64,000 nt of DNA from Comamonas sp. (lineage in GTDB: Bacteria; Pseudomonadota; Gammaproteobacteria; Burkholderiales; Burkholderiaceae_C), in NCBI GenBank assembly GCA_031277805.1, contig JAITLR010000006.1:17189-81188 (forward strand). Direction: 5' to 3'. The position numbers and the translations under genes are program-made. Each line of letters starts with the position of its first letter. Position 1 is the stretch's first letter. The notes beneath the pieces are model-generated. The model was not told the DNA's origin. It did not search any database and saw nothing but the letters and a program-made list of their open reading frames with translations. Of this stretch, positions 63,906 through 64,000 are shown piece by piece.

Positions 63906-64000
63906 GTTACGTAACATCTTCAACGGTCTGGGTCCCGTGTGCGCCAACGCATTGAGCAGCCTTGGAACCATGGCTTTGAGATTAAAGCGCCGGTTGAACC
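63888..64000 (-). CDS. Transposase C-terminus, IS1595/ISXO2-like (partial)
   Basis: The minus strand at the window edge reads FNRRFNLKAMVPRLLN and on to PLKMLRNPDLCR and a TAA stop. This pattern (an FNRRF motif, then a PRLL helix) is what I recall from the end of IS1595-family (ISXO2-like) transposases; the rest lies outside the window. I saw no terminal inverted repeat between its stop and recC, so the exact element end is unknown. The family call is from memory and only moderately sure. Confidence 0.55.
   Translation of the reverse strand, partial: FNRRFNLKAMVPRLLNALAHTGPRPLKMLRNPDLCR

Overview
The window looks like chromosomal DNA of a Comamonadaceae betaproteobacterium, most likely Comamonas. 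The grounds are high GC coding sequence, phenylacetyl-CoA and 2-aminobenzoyl-CoA catabolic genes, many tripartite-tricarboxylate (Bug) type receptors, a PHA-granule protein of PhaM type, and two families of intergenic repeats that I recall from this family. All assignments come from reading motifs and gene order; no database search was run.

Layout. 1-1.9 kb: end of a phenylacetate operon (paaG-paaI-paaK, minus strand). 2.1-7.3 kb: hemE, a 656-bp AT-rich gap with three exact DnaA boxes, priA and a periplasmic asparaginase. 7.3-10.8 kb: a short-chain dehydrogenase and a LuxR-type regulator bracketed by two direct copies of a hairpin repeat, then a GNAT acetyltransferase. 10.9-14.2 kb: an AEC transporter and a tightly overlapped four-gene operon (unknown protein, Ras-like GTPase, two Roadblock/LC7 proteins). 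14.5-18.2 kb: rep helicase, a small exported protein and phospholipase A1. 18.5-26.8 kb: a seven-gene aerobic 2-aminobenzoyl-CoA (anthranilate) type catabolic operon with a divergent MarR regulator.

26.9-36 kb: a hypothetical gene, a universal stress protein, tgt, a LysR regulator divergent from an arylsulfotransferase-like gene plus Bug receptor, a second LuxR regulator and a large lipoprotein. 36-43.9 kb: envelope and membrane proteins of poorly known role (zinc-ribbon membrane protein, DUF2145, DUF3047, an MFS-acyltransferase fusion, a ceramidase-like protein), a small HTH regulator and a WXXGXW-repeat protein. 44-48 kb: a Bug receptor, a flavin monooxygenase-like protein and a double AhpD-like protein. 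48-53 kb: a FIST sensor protein, PhaM, a PCu(A)C copper chaperone with a DUF2946 protein, a GST, a VOC protein and a ferredoxin. 53-63.7 kb: recC-recB-recD with an HNH endonuclease gene directly downstream on the same strand. The right edge holds the 3' end of an insertion-sequence transposase.

The strongest leads are: the Roadblock/GTPase operon, which resembles actinobacterial conservons; the HNH nuclease attached to recBCD; a signal peptide that appears to be encoded by a copy of a dispersed repeat; a terminator-like repeat that always begins at a stop codon; and the DnaA-box-bearing gap between hemE and priA. No tRNA, rRNA or CRISPR array was recognised.
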